DNA from: an uncultured Veillonella sp.
Lineage (GTDB): Bacteria; Bacillota; Negativicutes; Veillonellales; Veillonellaceae
Assembly: GCA_959608595.1 (NCBI GenBank)
Contig: CAUHTB010000079.1
Coordinates: forward strand, 1-5,050
DNA: 5,050 nucleotides
Direction: 5' to 3'
Below, one piece after another: positions 1-5,050 of this stretch (positions are counted from its first letter, which is position 1; every line of letters starts with the position of its first letter). The translations under genes and the position numbers were made by a program. The notes beneath the pieces are model-generated. The model was not told where the DNA came from. It did no database searches and saw only the letters and a list, made by a program, of their open reading frames with translations.

Positions 1-283
1 GTATTCGATTATAATATGATACCTCATGACCATGAGTCATGTAAATATAGGTATCCTCTAGAGGAATCAACTGTTCTCGCGGTTCAAGAGGCTGTACACG
101 GTCATTATTACCGCGCACTGCATACACAGGAATATCAGTATGTTCCTGCATATAGCGTGCATCATCACCATAATCACCAGCATGAAGCCACATATCAATT
201 TCTTGGTCTGCTGTAGCCTCTAAGACAAGATCTATATCATCTAGATACCCATGAGTATCACTTAAAATACCAATTCGTTTCAT
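1..283 (-). CDS. YfcE/MJ0936-type metallophosphoesterase, 5' part only (cut by window edge)
   Basis: The reading frame opens at an ATG (281-283) and runs without a stop for 94 codons to the window edge, so the C-terminal part is missing. The conserved dimetal phosphoesterase motifs appear in order: D9-T-H11-G near the N-terminus, H34-A-G-D37, G58-N59-N-D61, and T-H84-G-H86. D9, H11, D37, N59, H84 and H86 match the Mn/Zn ligands and catalytic positions of the calcineurin-like fold in the small YfcE/MJ0936/Vps29 group, usually about 155-185 residues. The last expected ligand motif (GHTH-like) lies outside the window. The family cleaves phosphodiester bonds and is cytoplasmic, but the physiological substrate is generally unknown. 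The gene follows rdgB by 66 bases and probably continues the rph-rdgB unit. The ribosome site is weak (AGAGAA, about 7 bases upstream). GNND replaces the commoner GNCD, a conservative change. The family call is firm; the substrate is not known. Confidence 0.93.
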   Translation of the reverse strand, partial: MKRIGILSDTHGYLDDIDLVLEATADQEIDMWLHAGDYGDDARYMQEHTDIPVYAVRGNNDRVQPLEPREQLIPLEDTYIYMTHGHEVSYYNRI

Positions 284-323
284 TTTATAAGTTCTCTAAT
301 ACTATTATATTACATATTTATAT

Positions 324-342
324 GAACTATACCATATAGTTC
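324..342 (-). repeat. AT-rich inverted repeat in the rdgB-metallophosphoesterase spacer
   Basis: GAACTAT (324-330) and ATAGTTC (336-342) form a perfect 7-bp stem with a 5-base loop, 7 bases after the rdgB stop. No U-run follows on the minus strand, so it does not look like an intrinsic terminator. It could be an mRNA processing or stability hairpin, or a small operator. Just downstream, at 304-309, there is a perfect TATAAT on the minus strand, but I find no acceptable -35 and no extended TG. A separate promoter for the metallophosphoesterase is therefore possible but unsupported. The rest of the 66-base spacer is featureless AT-rich DNA. Confidence 0.35.
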
Positions 343-349
343 GAAAATA

Positions 350-925
350 TTAAAGCTTGTTAATTAATTTGCGTAAAGCACGGCCACGATGGCTGATGGT
401 TTCCTTTTCTTCAATGCTAAGTTCTGCCATTGTCTTTTCAAATTCAGGTACATAGAAGTATGGATCATAGCCAAAACCATTGTCTCCTTTTGGCTCATCT
501 TGAACAAGTCCATCACAATAGCCTTCGGCTGTCACTTCACGGCCATCAGGATATACGAGAGCTAAGGCACATACATAATGACCTGTGCGGTCGCTTTTAC
601 CTTGCAGTTCGCGAATTAATTTTTCATTATTAGCTTGATCATCACCATGATGACCTGCATAACGCGCAGAATATACGCCTGGTGCCCCATTAAGAGCATC
701 TACGGTGATGCCAGAATCATCGGCAAGGCATGGACGATTGGTAGCCTTTGCATAGTAGTGAGCTTTTAAAAGAGCATTTTCCATAAAAGTGGTACCCGTT
801 TCCTCAGGTTCCTCAATGGTAACAACCTCTTTTACCGGTATACAATCGATAGATAAATGAGAGAAAGCCTCAGAAAATTCACGAATTTTCCCTTTATTGC
901 CTGTAGCTAATACGATTTGTTCCAC
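350..925 (-). CDS. rdgB: XTP/dITP (non-canonical purine NTP) pyrophosphatase, RdgB/HAM1 family
   Basis: This 191-residue cytoplasmic enzyme should hydrolyse dITP, XTP and ITP to the monophosphate and pyrophosphate, keeping deaminated purines out of DNA and RNA. The N-terminal TGN-x2-K-x2-E motif (T8 to E16) is intact. So are E42-T-G-x-T-F47 with N50 and K54, the catalytic and metal-binding L67-A-D69-D70-S-G72, the A81-P-G-V-Y-S-A-R88 block, G147-D-N-G-F-G-Y-D-P155, and the base-recognition S178-H-R-G-R-A183. Length matches the family (about 190-205). The start is GTG (923-925), chosen because GGAGGTG lies at the right distance and no earlier start fits. It begins one base after the rph stop codon, with its ribosome site inside the last rph codons, so the two genes are almost certainly co-transcribed and translationally coupled. 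The rph-rdgB pairing is common in bacteria. Nothing is truncated or missing. Confidence 0.97.
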   Translation of the reverse strand: MEQIVLATGNKGKIREFSEAFSHLSIDCIPVKEVVTIEEPEETGTTFMENALLKAHYYAKATNRPCLADDSGITVDALNGAPGVYSARYAGHHGDDQANNEKLIRELQGKSDRTGHYVCALALVYPDGREVTAEGYCDGLVQDEPKGDNGFGYDPYFYVPEFEKTMAELSIEEKETISHRGRALRKLINKL

Positions 926-926
926 C

Positions 927-1682
927 TTACACCTCCGGAGCTGTAGGATATACCTTACCTACTTTATCTGCTGTTGTGCCAAGTACTTCACGTTGTTTTG
1001 CCATGAGCTCATCTGTAGCAGCCTCTGCTAAATCAAGTAATGCATTGAGCTCATCACGGTTAAAGGTACCATGTTCACCTGTACCTTGTACCTCAACCAT
1101 ATCACCAGAGCCTGTGCGTACCACGTTCATGTCAACGATAGCTGCACTATCCTCTTCGTAGCAAAGATCCGTAATAGGCCCCTCTGGACCAATACCTACT
1201 GAAATAGCTGCGCAGAAGTCAGTAATCGGGAATTTGCCTGCTCCACCAAAGGTGAAGTCCACCGCATCAACAAGGGCTACAAAAGCACCTGTAATAGAGG
1301 CTGTACGCGTGCCGCCATCGGCTTGGATTACATCGCAGTCGATTGTAATAGAACGTTCACCTAATGCTTCAAGGTCCACAACAGCGCGTAATGCACGACC
1401 GATAAGGCGTTGAATTTCTACGGTGCGGCCCGTTTGTTTACCCTTTGCAGCCTCACGGCTCACGCGAGTTTGCGTAGAACGTGGCAACAAGGAGTATTCA
1501 GCAGTTACCCAACCTTGGCCAGAACCTTTGAGCCAGCGTGGCACAGAATCCTCCACAGTCGCTGTACAGATAACCTTAGTCTTGCCGCACTCAATGAGTA
1601 CAGAACCTTCTGCATACTCTGTAAAATTCCGTGTTATTTTAATAGGTCGTAATTGACCTGCTGTTCTATTATCGCTGCGCAT
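927..1682 (-). CDS. rph: Ribonuclease PH (tRNA 3'-end phosphorolytic exoribonuclease)
   Basis: RNase PH removes nucleotides downstream of the CCA end of tRNA precursors, using phosphate as the attacking group, and works as a cytoplasmic hexamer. The 251-residue product is slightly longer than the usual 238-245. It begins with the family signature R-x-D-x-R (R2-S-D-N-R6) and L11-R-P. The phosphate-binding block Q83-T-G-R86-T is present, as are Q120-A-D-G-G-T125-R126-T-A, E177-D178 and D184-M-N, matching the catalytic and metal residues of characterised RNase PH. The C-terminal E197[10 protein letters not shown] motif is complete. The start at ATG 1680-1682 is preceded by GGTGAGG (1688-1694) with 5 bases of spacing. 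It is the first gene of the rph-rdgB-metallophosphoesterase unit and has candidate promoters in the 174-base region upstream. No oddities beyond about ten extra C-terminal residues. Confidence 0.98.
   Translation of the reverse strand: MRSDNRTAGQLRPIKITRNFTEYAEGSVLIECGKTKVICTATVEDSVPRWLKGSGQGWVTAEYSLLPRSTQTRVSREAAKGKQTGRTVEIQRLIGRALRAVVDLEALGERSITIDCDVIQADGGTRTASITGAFVALVDAVDFTFGGAGKFPITDFCAAISVGIGPEGPITDLCYEEDSAAIVDMNVVRTGSGDMVEVQGTGEHGTFNRDELNALLDLAEAATDELMAKQREVLGTTADKVGKVYPTAPEV
930..936 (-). promoter_or_regulatory. Ribosome binding site of rdgB, embedded in the end of rph
   Basis: GGAGGTG sits 4 bases before the GTG start at 925 (6 bases counted from the GGAGG core). It is formed by the last two sense codons of rph (GAG GTG) plus the G before them, immediately before the rph TAA at 927-929. 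It decides the GTG start and implies that ribosomes finishing rph re-initiate on rdgB. Confidence 0.85.
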
Positions 1683-1714
1683 AGGAACCTCACCATTCTA
1701 AATCTAAACATTAG

Positions 1715-1739
1715 AACGCCCCTTACACAAAGGGGCGTT
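1715..1739. terminator. Perfect 10-bp GC-rich stem-loop in the rph leader; terminator-like on the + strand
   Basis: AACGCCCCTT (1715-1724) pairs perfectly with AAGGGGCGTT (1730-1739) around a 5-base loop. On the + strand it is followed by a T-rich tract (1741-1749, 7 of 9 T), the layout of an intrinsic terminator for rightward transcription, although no + strand gene is visible. On the minus strand the sequence after the stem (CTAATG...) lacks a U-run, so it is a poor terminator for the deacetylase unit. With the candidate promoter at 1750-1758 it would lie 3-5 bases from the 5' end of the rph mRNA, where it could act as a stabilising 5' hairpin. The stem is certain; the role is inference. 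Confidence 0.6.
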
Positions 1740-1749
1740 ATCTTTTCTT

Positions 1750-1758
1750 ATTATATCA
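1750..1758 (-). promoter_or_regulatory. Candidate extended -10 promoter for the rph unit
   Basis: On the minus strand the sequence reads TGATATAAT: a perfect TATAAT (1750-1755) preceded by the extended TGn element (1756-1758). The expected start site is near 1743, giving a leader of about 60 bases before the rph ATG. No good -35 hexamer is seen at 16-18 bases (the best, GATAAA, is poor), which is tolerable for extended -10 promoters. Its place between the deacetylase stop and rph fits a separate transcription unit. Confidence 0.55.
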
Positions 1759-1803
1759 CAATTTAACTATTTTTTATCACTACGAATCATATTCTAGTTA
1801 CCA

Positions 1804-1831
1804 ATTCTAACACAGTATGGTTCATTACCAA
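1804..1831 (-). promoter_or_regulatory. Second, weaker candidate promoter upstream of rph
   Basis: On the minus strand TTGGTA (1826-1831, 4 of 6 matches to TTGACA) is separated by 16 bases from TAGAAT (1804-1809, 5 of 6 matches to TATAAT), which also carries an extended TGT before it. The start site would be near 1797, with a leader of about 114 bases. It may be a distal promoter or a chance match in AT-rich DNA. Confidence 0.3.
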
Positions 1832-1856
1832 AAGTCACAACTTTGAGAATCTACCA

Positions 1857-3269
1857 CTATACCTCGTATTGTCCATCGCCAAGTGGATCTACCACAACAT
1901 AACGGCTTGCACCGCCTTCTGCTTTAGCCCGTTTGGCCTCTGTAATGGCATCTTGACGAGTTCCCTCATCAGCTTGCCAAGGAATGAACATGGCATAAAC
2001 ACTTTGTGGCCCATAAGGTCCATATTGACCATGTGAAAGTACGCTATGCCATCCAACTTTATTTTCGTACATGCGCACCTTTTCAAGTCGTTCCTCCTGT
2101 ACACCTGTTTCATCGTAGTACACATTGTAGCGGTTCGACCATATATCGCCTACACCGGTGCGTTCCTCTTCGGCCATCTTATGACGGTTAGCCCATTGTA
2201 CCTTCCACTTAGCGATAAGATCATCAATATAAGCAGTTACATTTTGGCTTTGCTTATATTTAACAGGGTCAAAGGCAGGTTCAACGACCTTGCTGTAATC
2301 AAGGCCTGCCATAGATAAAATGATACCAGTATTTACATATGGCAATGCTTCTTGTACGGAGTAACCACCTTCTAAGACAGCTATATCTGCTTGCAATAAA
2401 TCTACAAGCTCAGCATAGCCCTTTGCGGTTACCTGCATATTAGCCAATGGATCGCTAAAGTGATTATCTTGCCCTGCAGAATTAATAACTATGTCTGGAT
2501 TGAATTCTTCTAGGATTGGCAATACTAACTCACGCATAACCTTCATCAAGCCTTCGTCACCAGTCCCAGGTGGCAATGGAATATCTATATTTCCACCGAT
2601 AGCCTGTGGCCCACCAAATTCATCCATAAAGCCTGTGCCAGGATATAGGGTCCGTCCATCTTGGTGGAAACTAATGTATAGAGTATCTGGATCATGGTAG
2701 AACACAGCTTGAGATCCATCGCCATGGTGTACATCTGTATCTACTACAGCCACCCGTTTAATACCATAGGTTTGGCGCATATGCTGAATCATGACAGCTT
2801 CAATGTTAATGGTACAGAAACCACGAATACCATGAACCATGGCCATCGCATGATGTCCTGGCGGTCTTACTAAGGCAAAAGCACGATCTACTTCTCCGCG
2901 CATAACCGCATCAGCAGCGGCAATAGCCCCACCTGCAGACACGCGGTGTGCTTCCGTTACCCAGGACTCTAAGTCAGGAGCGCCTACATGAACGCGCTCT
3001 ATGGTATCCCAATCGGCTACGATAGGATTATATTCCACAATATTGGGTATATCTAATAAGCCTTCCTCAACGATTTGATCACGTGTATACAGCAATCGCT
3101 CTTGTCGTTCTGGGTGAGTTTCAGAAATCTTCCAGTCAAAGGCAGGGAAAAATACAAGCCCTAAACTATGATTTGATGTATTTTTGTCAGTATTCAACTT
3201 ATTACGTACATTTTTATGGATATTAATAAGTCCATAACGCTCACGATAGGATAAGCCTTTATTCCACAT
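1857..3269 (-). CDS. Histone deacetylase-family zinc amidohydrolase with N- and C-terminal extensions
   Basis: The arginase/deacetylase core spans about residues 37-330. It carries H52-P-E-R-Q-E-R-L, R135-P-P-G-H139-H140-A (general acid/base histidines), G150-F-C-T-I-N, D177-T-D179-V-H181-H-G-D-G, P232-L-P-P-G-T-G, S264-A-G-Q-D268-N-H-x-x-D-P-L and E300-G-G-Y303. D179, H181 and D268 are the expected zinc ligands and Y303 the transition-state tyrosine, so it should be active. Family members remove acyl groups from amines: protein lysine, acetylpolyamines, or AcuC-type targets. The substrate here cannot be read from sequence. At 470 residues it exceeds typical bacterial members (about 310-390). 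There is a Lys/Asn-rich N-terminus of about 36 residues and a tail of about 140 residues (330-470) containing an aromatic, Gly/Tyr-rich patch around 405-432, which I do not recognise. The ATG (3267-3269) is supported by GGGGGTG at 3277-3283 and overlaps the upstream gene by 11 bases, indicating translational coupling. No signal peptide or membrane segment is seen. Confidence 0.93.
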   Translation of the reverse strand: MWNKGLSYRERYGLINIHKNVRNKLNTDKNTSNHSLGLVFFPAFDWKISETHPERQERLLYTRDQIVEEGLLDIPNIVEYNPIVADWDTIERVHVGAPDLESWVTEAHRVSAGGAIAAADAVMRGEVDRAFALVRPPGHHAMAMVHGIRGFCTINIEAVMIQHMRQTYGIKRVAVVDTDVHHGDGSQAVFYHDPDTLYISFHQDGRTLYPGTGFMDEFGGPQAIGGNIDIPLPPGTGDEGLMKVMRELVLPILEEFNPDIVINSAGQDNHFSDPLANMQVTAKGYAELVDLLQADIAVLEGGYSVQEALPYVNTGIILSMAGLDYSKVVEPAFDPVKYKQSQNVTAYIDDLIAKWKVQWANRHKMAEEERTGVGDIWSNRYNVYYDETGVQEERLEKVRMYENKVGWHSVLSHGQYGPYGPQSVYAMFIPWQADEGTRQDAITEAKRAKAEGGASRYVVVDPLGDGQYEV

Positions 3270-4968
3270 ACTGTTTCACCCCCGCTGCTAATTGTACTTT
3301 TACAGTGATTAATCGTTCCATCGATTGCCAGCCCTCAACAACGGGGAAATCTTCCATACTAATGACCTCTATATCTTGGTCTTTACCAAGACCTAAACGC
3401 AATGCTTCTTCACTAAGGGCCTCTTTAGCTCGTTCCACCACTTGTTCTACTCGCTTCAACGTACAGGTTTGTTGTTTAATCCCTAGTTCAGGAATAACGA
3501 GTAAGCGTCGTTTTGTATCGACATGAACAGTGAGTTCAATGGTCGATAATGCTAGGGCTGCTCCGATAGCATTCGCCACCGCCGCATTTTCTGGTATGGT
3601 AATCGGTAAATCCATATATTTACCTATGCTAGGTCCAAGGCTTGGTGCCGTTCCACCTACTACCACGATTTGAGCAGGCACAAATATATCGGGGTTCACA
3701 ATATCCGCTACTACATAGATAGGTCGTTTGTTTTCTGCCCTTACCACCTCATCTATGCCATGCTGAATTATTTGCAAAGCCTTATTTACGATTAATTGAG
3801 CAACGGTAGAAACATTTATATCCCCTGCTAATTGTAGTTGAGTCTGAACTGCCTCTCCTTTTACACTAACAGTTAGTTTACTAGCCAATACCTCCATAGC
3901 TCGTTCAGCTAATTCAACCTTACCATAGCTCGCATACCCTAGTACGATGAGAGCATCCCCTAATGTAGGTTCTACACCTCCTAAAGCTACCGATGGGCCC
4001 ACCCGTTCAGGTCCGACAGTAATTTCACCATCTACAATGCGAACGACAGATTCACCGCCAATACCAACAGAGGTAACGGCAAAGGAGCGTACCGCACTTG
4101 GGTATTCACGAATAGATACACCACTTTTAGTCATCAGCGGTCTGCCTTGTTTCCACAAAGAAATATCTGTAGTGGTACCGCCAATATCCAAAGCAACTGT
4201 ATGTTCATTCCCAATAGCTCCAAGAGCAGATAAGCCTAGTACAGTTGCCGCAGGTCCTGTAAAAGCGGTCTCTACTGGTCTACTCACCATATGTTCCATA
4301 GGTAAAGAACCTCCATCGGCCTTTAATATATGAAGTGGAGCCTTAATGTTTCGCACGCTTAACGCATCTTCTACATTCTTCTTAAATACTGTAAATACCG
4401 GTGTTACAGCGCTATTAAAATATGCGCTAATAGTGCGACGTAGAAAATTCAAAGAGCCGCTTAATAAGCTGCCATTAGAGATAGTATTATATCTATCTTT
4501 CAATGCTTCTGTTATAGATAATTCTTCTTGAGGATTCCGTACCCCAAATTTAGCAGATACAGCAGCCAAATCTGTGCCACTGCGAGATTGTACCATTTCG
4601 GCTATATGTCGAACCGCATTTGTAGGTGTACGTTCCACCACAATACCTCTATGATCAGTATAGCCTTGAAGATAGATAGGATTTACAGGGAATATATCGT
4701 CCACATTTCGGCCAGGTCCCGTTACTACAAACAAGTCTACTACTTGCTCTTTCTGTTCCACGATGGTGTTTGTTACTACAGTAGTAGACAGCGTAACTTG
4801 ATCAATATTTGTAGTATCACAATGTTGGAGAATTGCATCAAGGGCCTCGCCTATGCCTTGCATTAAATTATCTTTGGTAGTCCGCCTTTTAGCAGATGCT
4901 ACTACACGATGGCCATCGATGATGACCGCATCTGTAAAAGTACCACCTACGTCTAAACCTAGTAACAT
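3259..4968 (-). CDS. Hydantoinase/oxoprolinase family protein, HyuA-like (ASKHA ATPase fold)
   Basis: The 569-residue product starts with the Hydant_A_N-type phosphate-1 motif G4-L-D6-V-G-G-T10-F-T-D13 and carries S61-T-T-V-V-T-N-T68. The Hydantoinase_A-type core follows, with K216-A-D-G-G-S221, T238-G-P-A241, the phosphate-2 motif D261-I-G-G-T-T-T-D268, G303-I-G-G-E-S, G438-G-T-A-P and E460-N-A-A-V-A-N-A-I-G-A-A. These place it in the actin-like ATP-binding HyuA/5-oxoprolinase/acetone-carboxylase-beta family, which couples ATP hydrolysis to opening or activating cyclic amides or ketones. It is shorter than classical HyuA (about 650-710 residues) and no HyuB partner is in the window, so the reaction is unknown. 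The ATG at 4966-4968 follows AGGAGG (4973-4978) by 4 bases. Its stop overlaps the deacetylase-family start, so the two genes form an operon. No promoter fits between it and the terminator just upstream. Cytoplasmic; no membrane segments seen. Confidence 0.93.
   Translation of the reverse strand: MLLGLDVGGTFTDAVIIDGHRVVASAKRRTTKDNLMQGIGEALDAILQHCDTTNIDQVTLSTTVVTNTIVEQKEQVVDLFVVTGPGRNVDDIFPVNPIYLQGYTDHRGIVVERTPTNAVRHIAEMVQSRSGTDLAAVSAKFGVRNPQEELSITEALKDRYNTISNGSLLSGSLNFLRRTISAYFNSAVTPVFTVFKKNVEDALSVRNIKAPLHILKADGGSLPMEHMVSRPVETAFTGPAATVLGLSALGAIGNEHTVALDIGGTTTDISLWKQGRPLMTKSGVSIREYPSAVRSFAVTSVGIGGESVVRIVDGEITVGPERVGPSVALGGVEPTLGDALIVLGYASYGKVELAERAMEVLASKLTVSVKGEAVQTQLQLAGDINVSTVAQLIVNKALQIIQHGIDEVVRAENKRPIYVVADIVNPDIFVPAQIVVVGGTAPSLGPSIGKYMDLPITIPENAAVANAIGAALALSTIELTVHVDTKRRLLVIPELGIKQQTCTLKRVEQVVERAKEALSEEALRLGLGKDQDIEVISMEDFPVVEGWQSMERLITVKVQLAAGVKQYVE
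3277..3283 (-). promoter_or_regulatory. Ribosome binding site of the deacetylase-family gene, inside the upstream gene
   Basis: GGGGGTG lies 7 bases before the ATG at 3269, within the final codons of the HyuA-like gene. It supports the long-form start and hence the unusual N-terminal extension. The next in-frame alternative, TTG at residue 25, has no such site. Confidence 0.65.
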
Positions 4969-4972
4969 ATGA

Positions 4973-4978
4973 CCTCCT
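4973..4978 (-). promoter_or_regulatory. Ribosome binding site of the HyuA-like gene
   Basis: A perfect AGGAGG lies 4 bases before the ATG at 4968. The spacing is a little short but the match is strong. It begins only about 10 bases after the U-run of the preceding terminator. Confidence 0.8.
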
Positions 4979-4987
4979 AATTAGTAT

Positions 4988-5025
4988 AAAAAAAGCTGTA
5001 CCCATCTCTATGTGATGAGTACAGC
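4988..5025 (-). terminator. Strong intrinsic terminator just upstream of the HyuA-like gene
   Basis: On the minus strand GCTGTAC (5019-5025) pairs with GTACAGC (4995-5001). The stem continues through a U-G wobble (5018/5002) and CATC/GATG (5014-5017 with 5003-5006), giving a 12-bp stem and a 7-base loop (5007-5013). Seven U residues follow (4988-4994). It is a textbook factor-independent terminator for a minus-strand gene entering from beyond 5050. On the + strand the flank (TTCTGTTATTT) is only moderately T-rich, so it is mainly leftward. Confidence 0.9.
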
Positions 5026-5031
5026 CTTCTG

Positions 5032-5050
5032 TTATTTACCAGATACAGAT
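5032..5050 (-). CDS. Possible last codons of an upstream minus-strand gene (almost wholly outside window)
   Basis: One frame reads five codons (S-V-S-G-K) followed by TAA at 5032-5034, 6 bases before the terminator stem, the usual spacing for a gene end. A second frame also stops here (TAA at 5036-5038), so the frame is not certain. Its existence is inferred mainly from the terminator; no function can be given. Confidence 0.3.

Noticed and set aside
16..216. Rightward open frame of 66 residues with a run of histidines
   Set aside because: It is antisense to the metallophosphoesterase. The His run is the complement of Gly/Asp codons around the H-A-G-D motif. No ribosome site.
304..309. TATAAT on the minus strand before the metallophosphoesterase
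   Set aside because: No -35 at any normal spacing and no extended TG, in very AT-rich DNA. Insufficient for a promoter call.
1696..1716. TTCTAA/TTAGAA inverted repeat between the rph leader hairpin and the ribosome site, as a possible switching structure
   Set aside because: Only 6 AT-rich pairs with a 9-base loop, sharing two bases with the far stronger 1715-1739 stem; it could not compete with it.
1783..1809. Short repeats of the ATTCTA/GAATC type upstream of rph
   Set aside because: Six-base repeats in AT-rich DNA with irregular spacing; not distinguishable from chance.
1889..2125. Minus-strand frame of 78 residues overlapping the deacetylase tail
   Set aside because: It is out of frame within a longer, well-supported gene, with no ribosome site. 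I considered it as evidence of a frameshift in the tail, but the long frame is uninterrupted and protein-like to its stop.
3947..4333. Rightward open frame of 128 residues inside the HyuA-like gene
   Set aside because: It is the antisense shadow of conserved ATPase motifs, with Pro/Ser/Thr-rich composition typical of antisense frames and no ribosome site.
4528..4866. Rightward open frame of 112 residues
   Set aside because: Antisense to the N-terminal HyuA-like domain, whose motifs are intact; no family resemblance or start signal.

Overview
The window reads as ordinary chromosomal DNA from a low-to-moderate-GC bacterium of the Bacillota type. The genes are tightly packed, several purine-rich Shine-Dalgarno sites are visible, and the intergenic DNA is AT-rich. 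The protein flavour and the rph/rdgB/metallophosphoesterase order made me think of a Negativicute such as Veillonella. That is an impression from memory, not a result shown by the sequence. Every gene I can support lies on the minus strand, so transcription runs from high to low coordinates. I see no mobile element, CRISPR array, tRNA or rRNA.

First transcription unit, in transcription order (about 5025 down to 1857). A strong factor-independent terminator at 4988-5025 ends a gene that lies almost entirely outside the window. Only 19 bases after its U-run comes a 569-residue HyuA-like hydantoinase/oxoprolinase protein (ASKHA ATPase fold). Its stop codon overlaps the start of a 470-residue histone-deacetylase-family zinc amidohydrolase by 11 bases. 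This translationally coupled pair is the least conventional part of the window. It joins an ATP-dependent ring-opening-type enzyme, without its usual HyuB partner, to a metal-dependent amide hydrolase that has an N-terminal extension and a C-terminal extension of about 140 residues that I cannot assign.

Intergenic region 1683-1856. This holds two candidate promoters firing towards rph and a perfect 10-bp GC-rich stem-loop that would sit at the very 5' end of the rph mRNA. No convincing minus-strand terminator for the HyuA/deacetylase unit is visible.

Second transcription unit (about 1743 down to beyond position 1). rph (RNase PH) is followed after one base by rdgB (XTP/dITP pyrophosphatase, GTG start, ribosome site inside the rph tail). 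After a 66-base AT-rich spacer comes a YfcE/MJ0936-type metallophosphoesterase, cut by the window edge after 94 residues. Together these cover tRNA 3'-end trimming, nucleotide-pool sanitation and a phosphodiesterase of unknown substrate. It is a housekeeping cluster.
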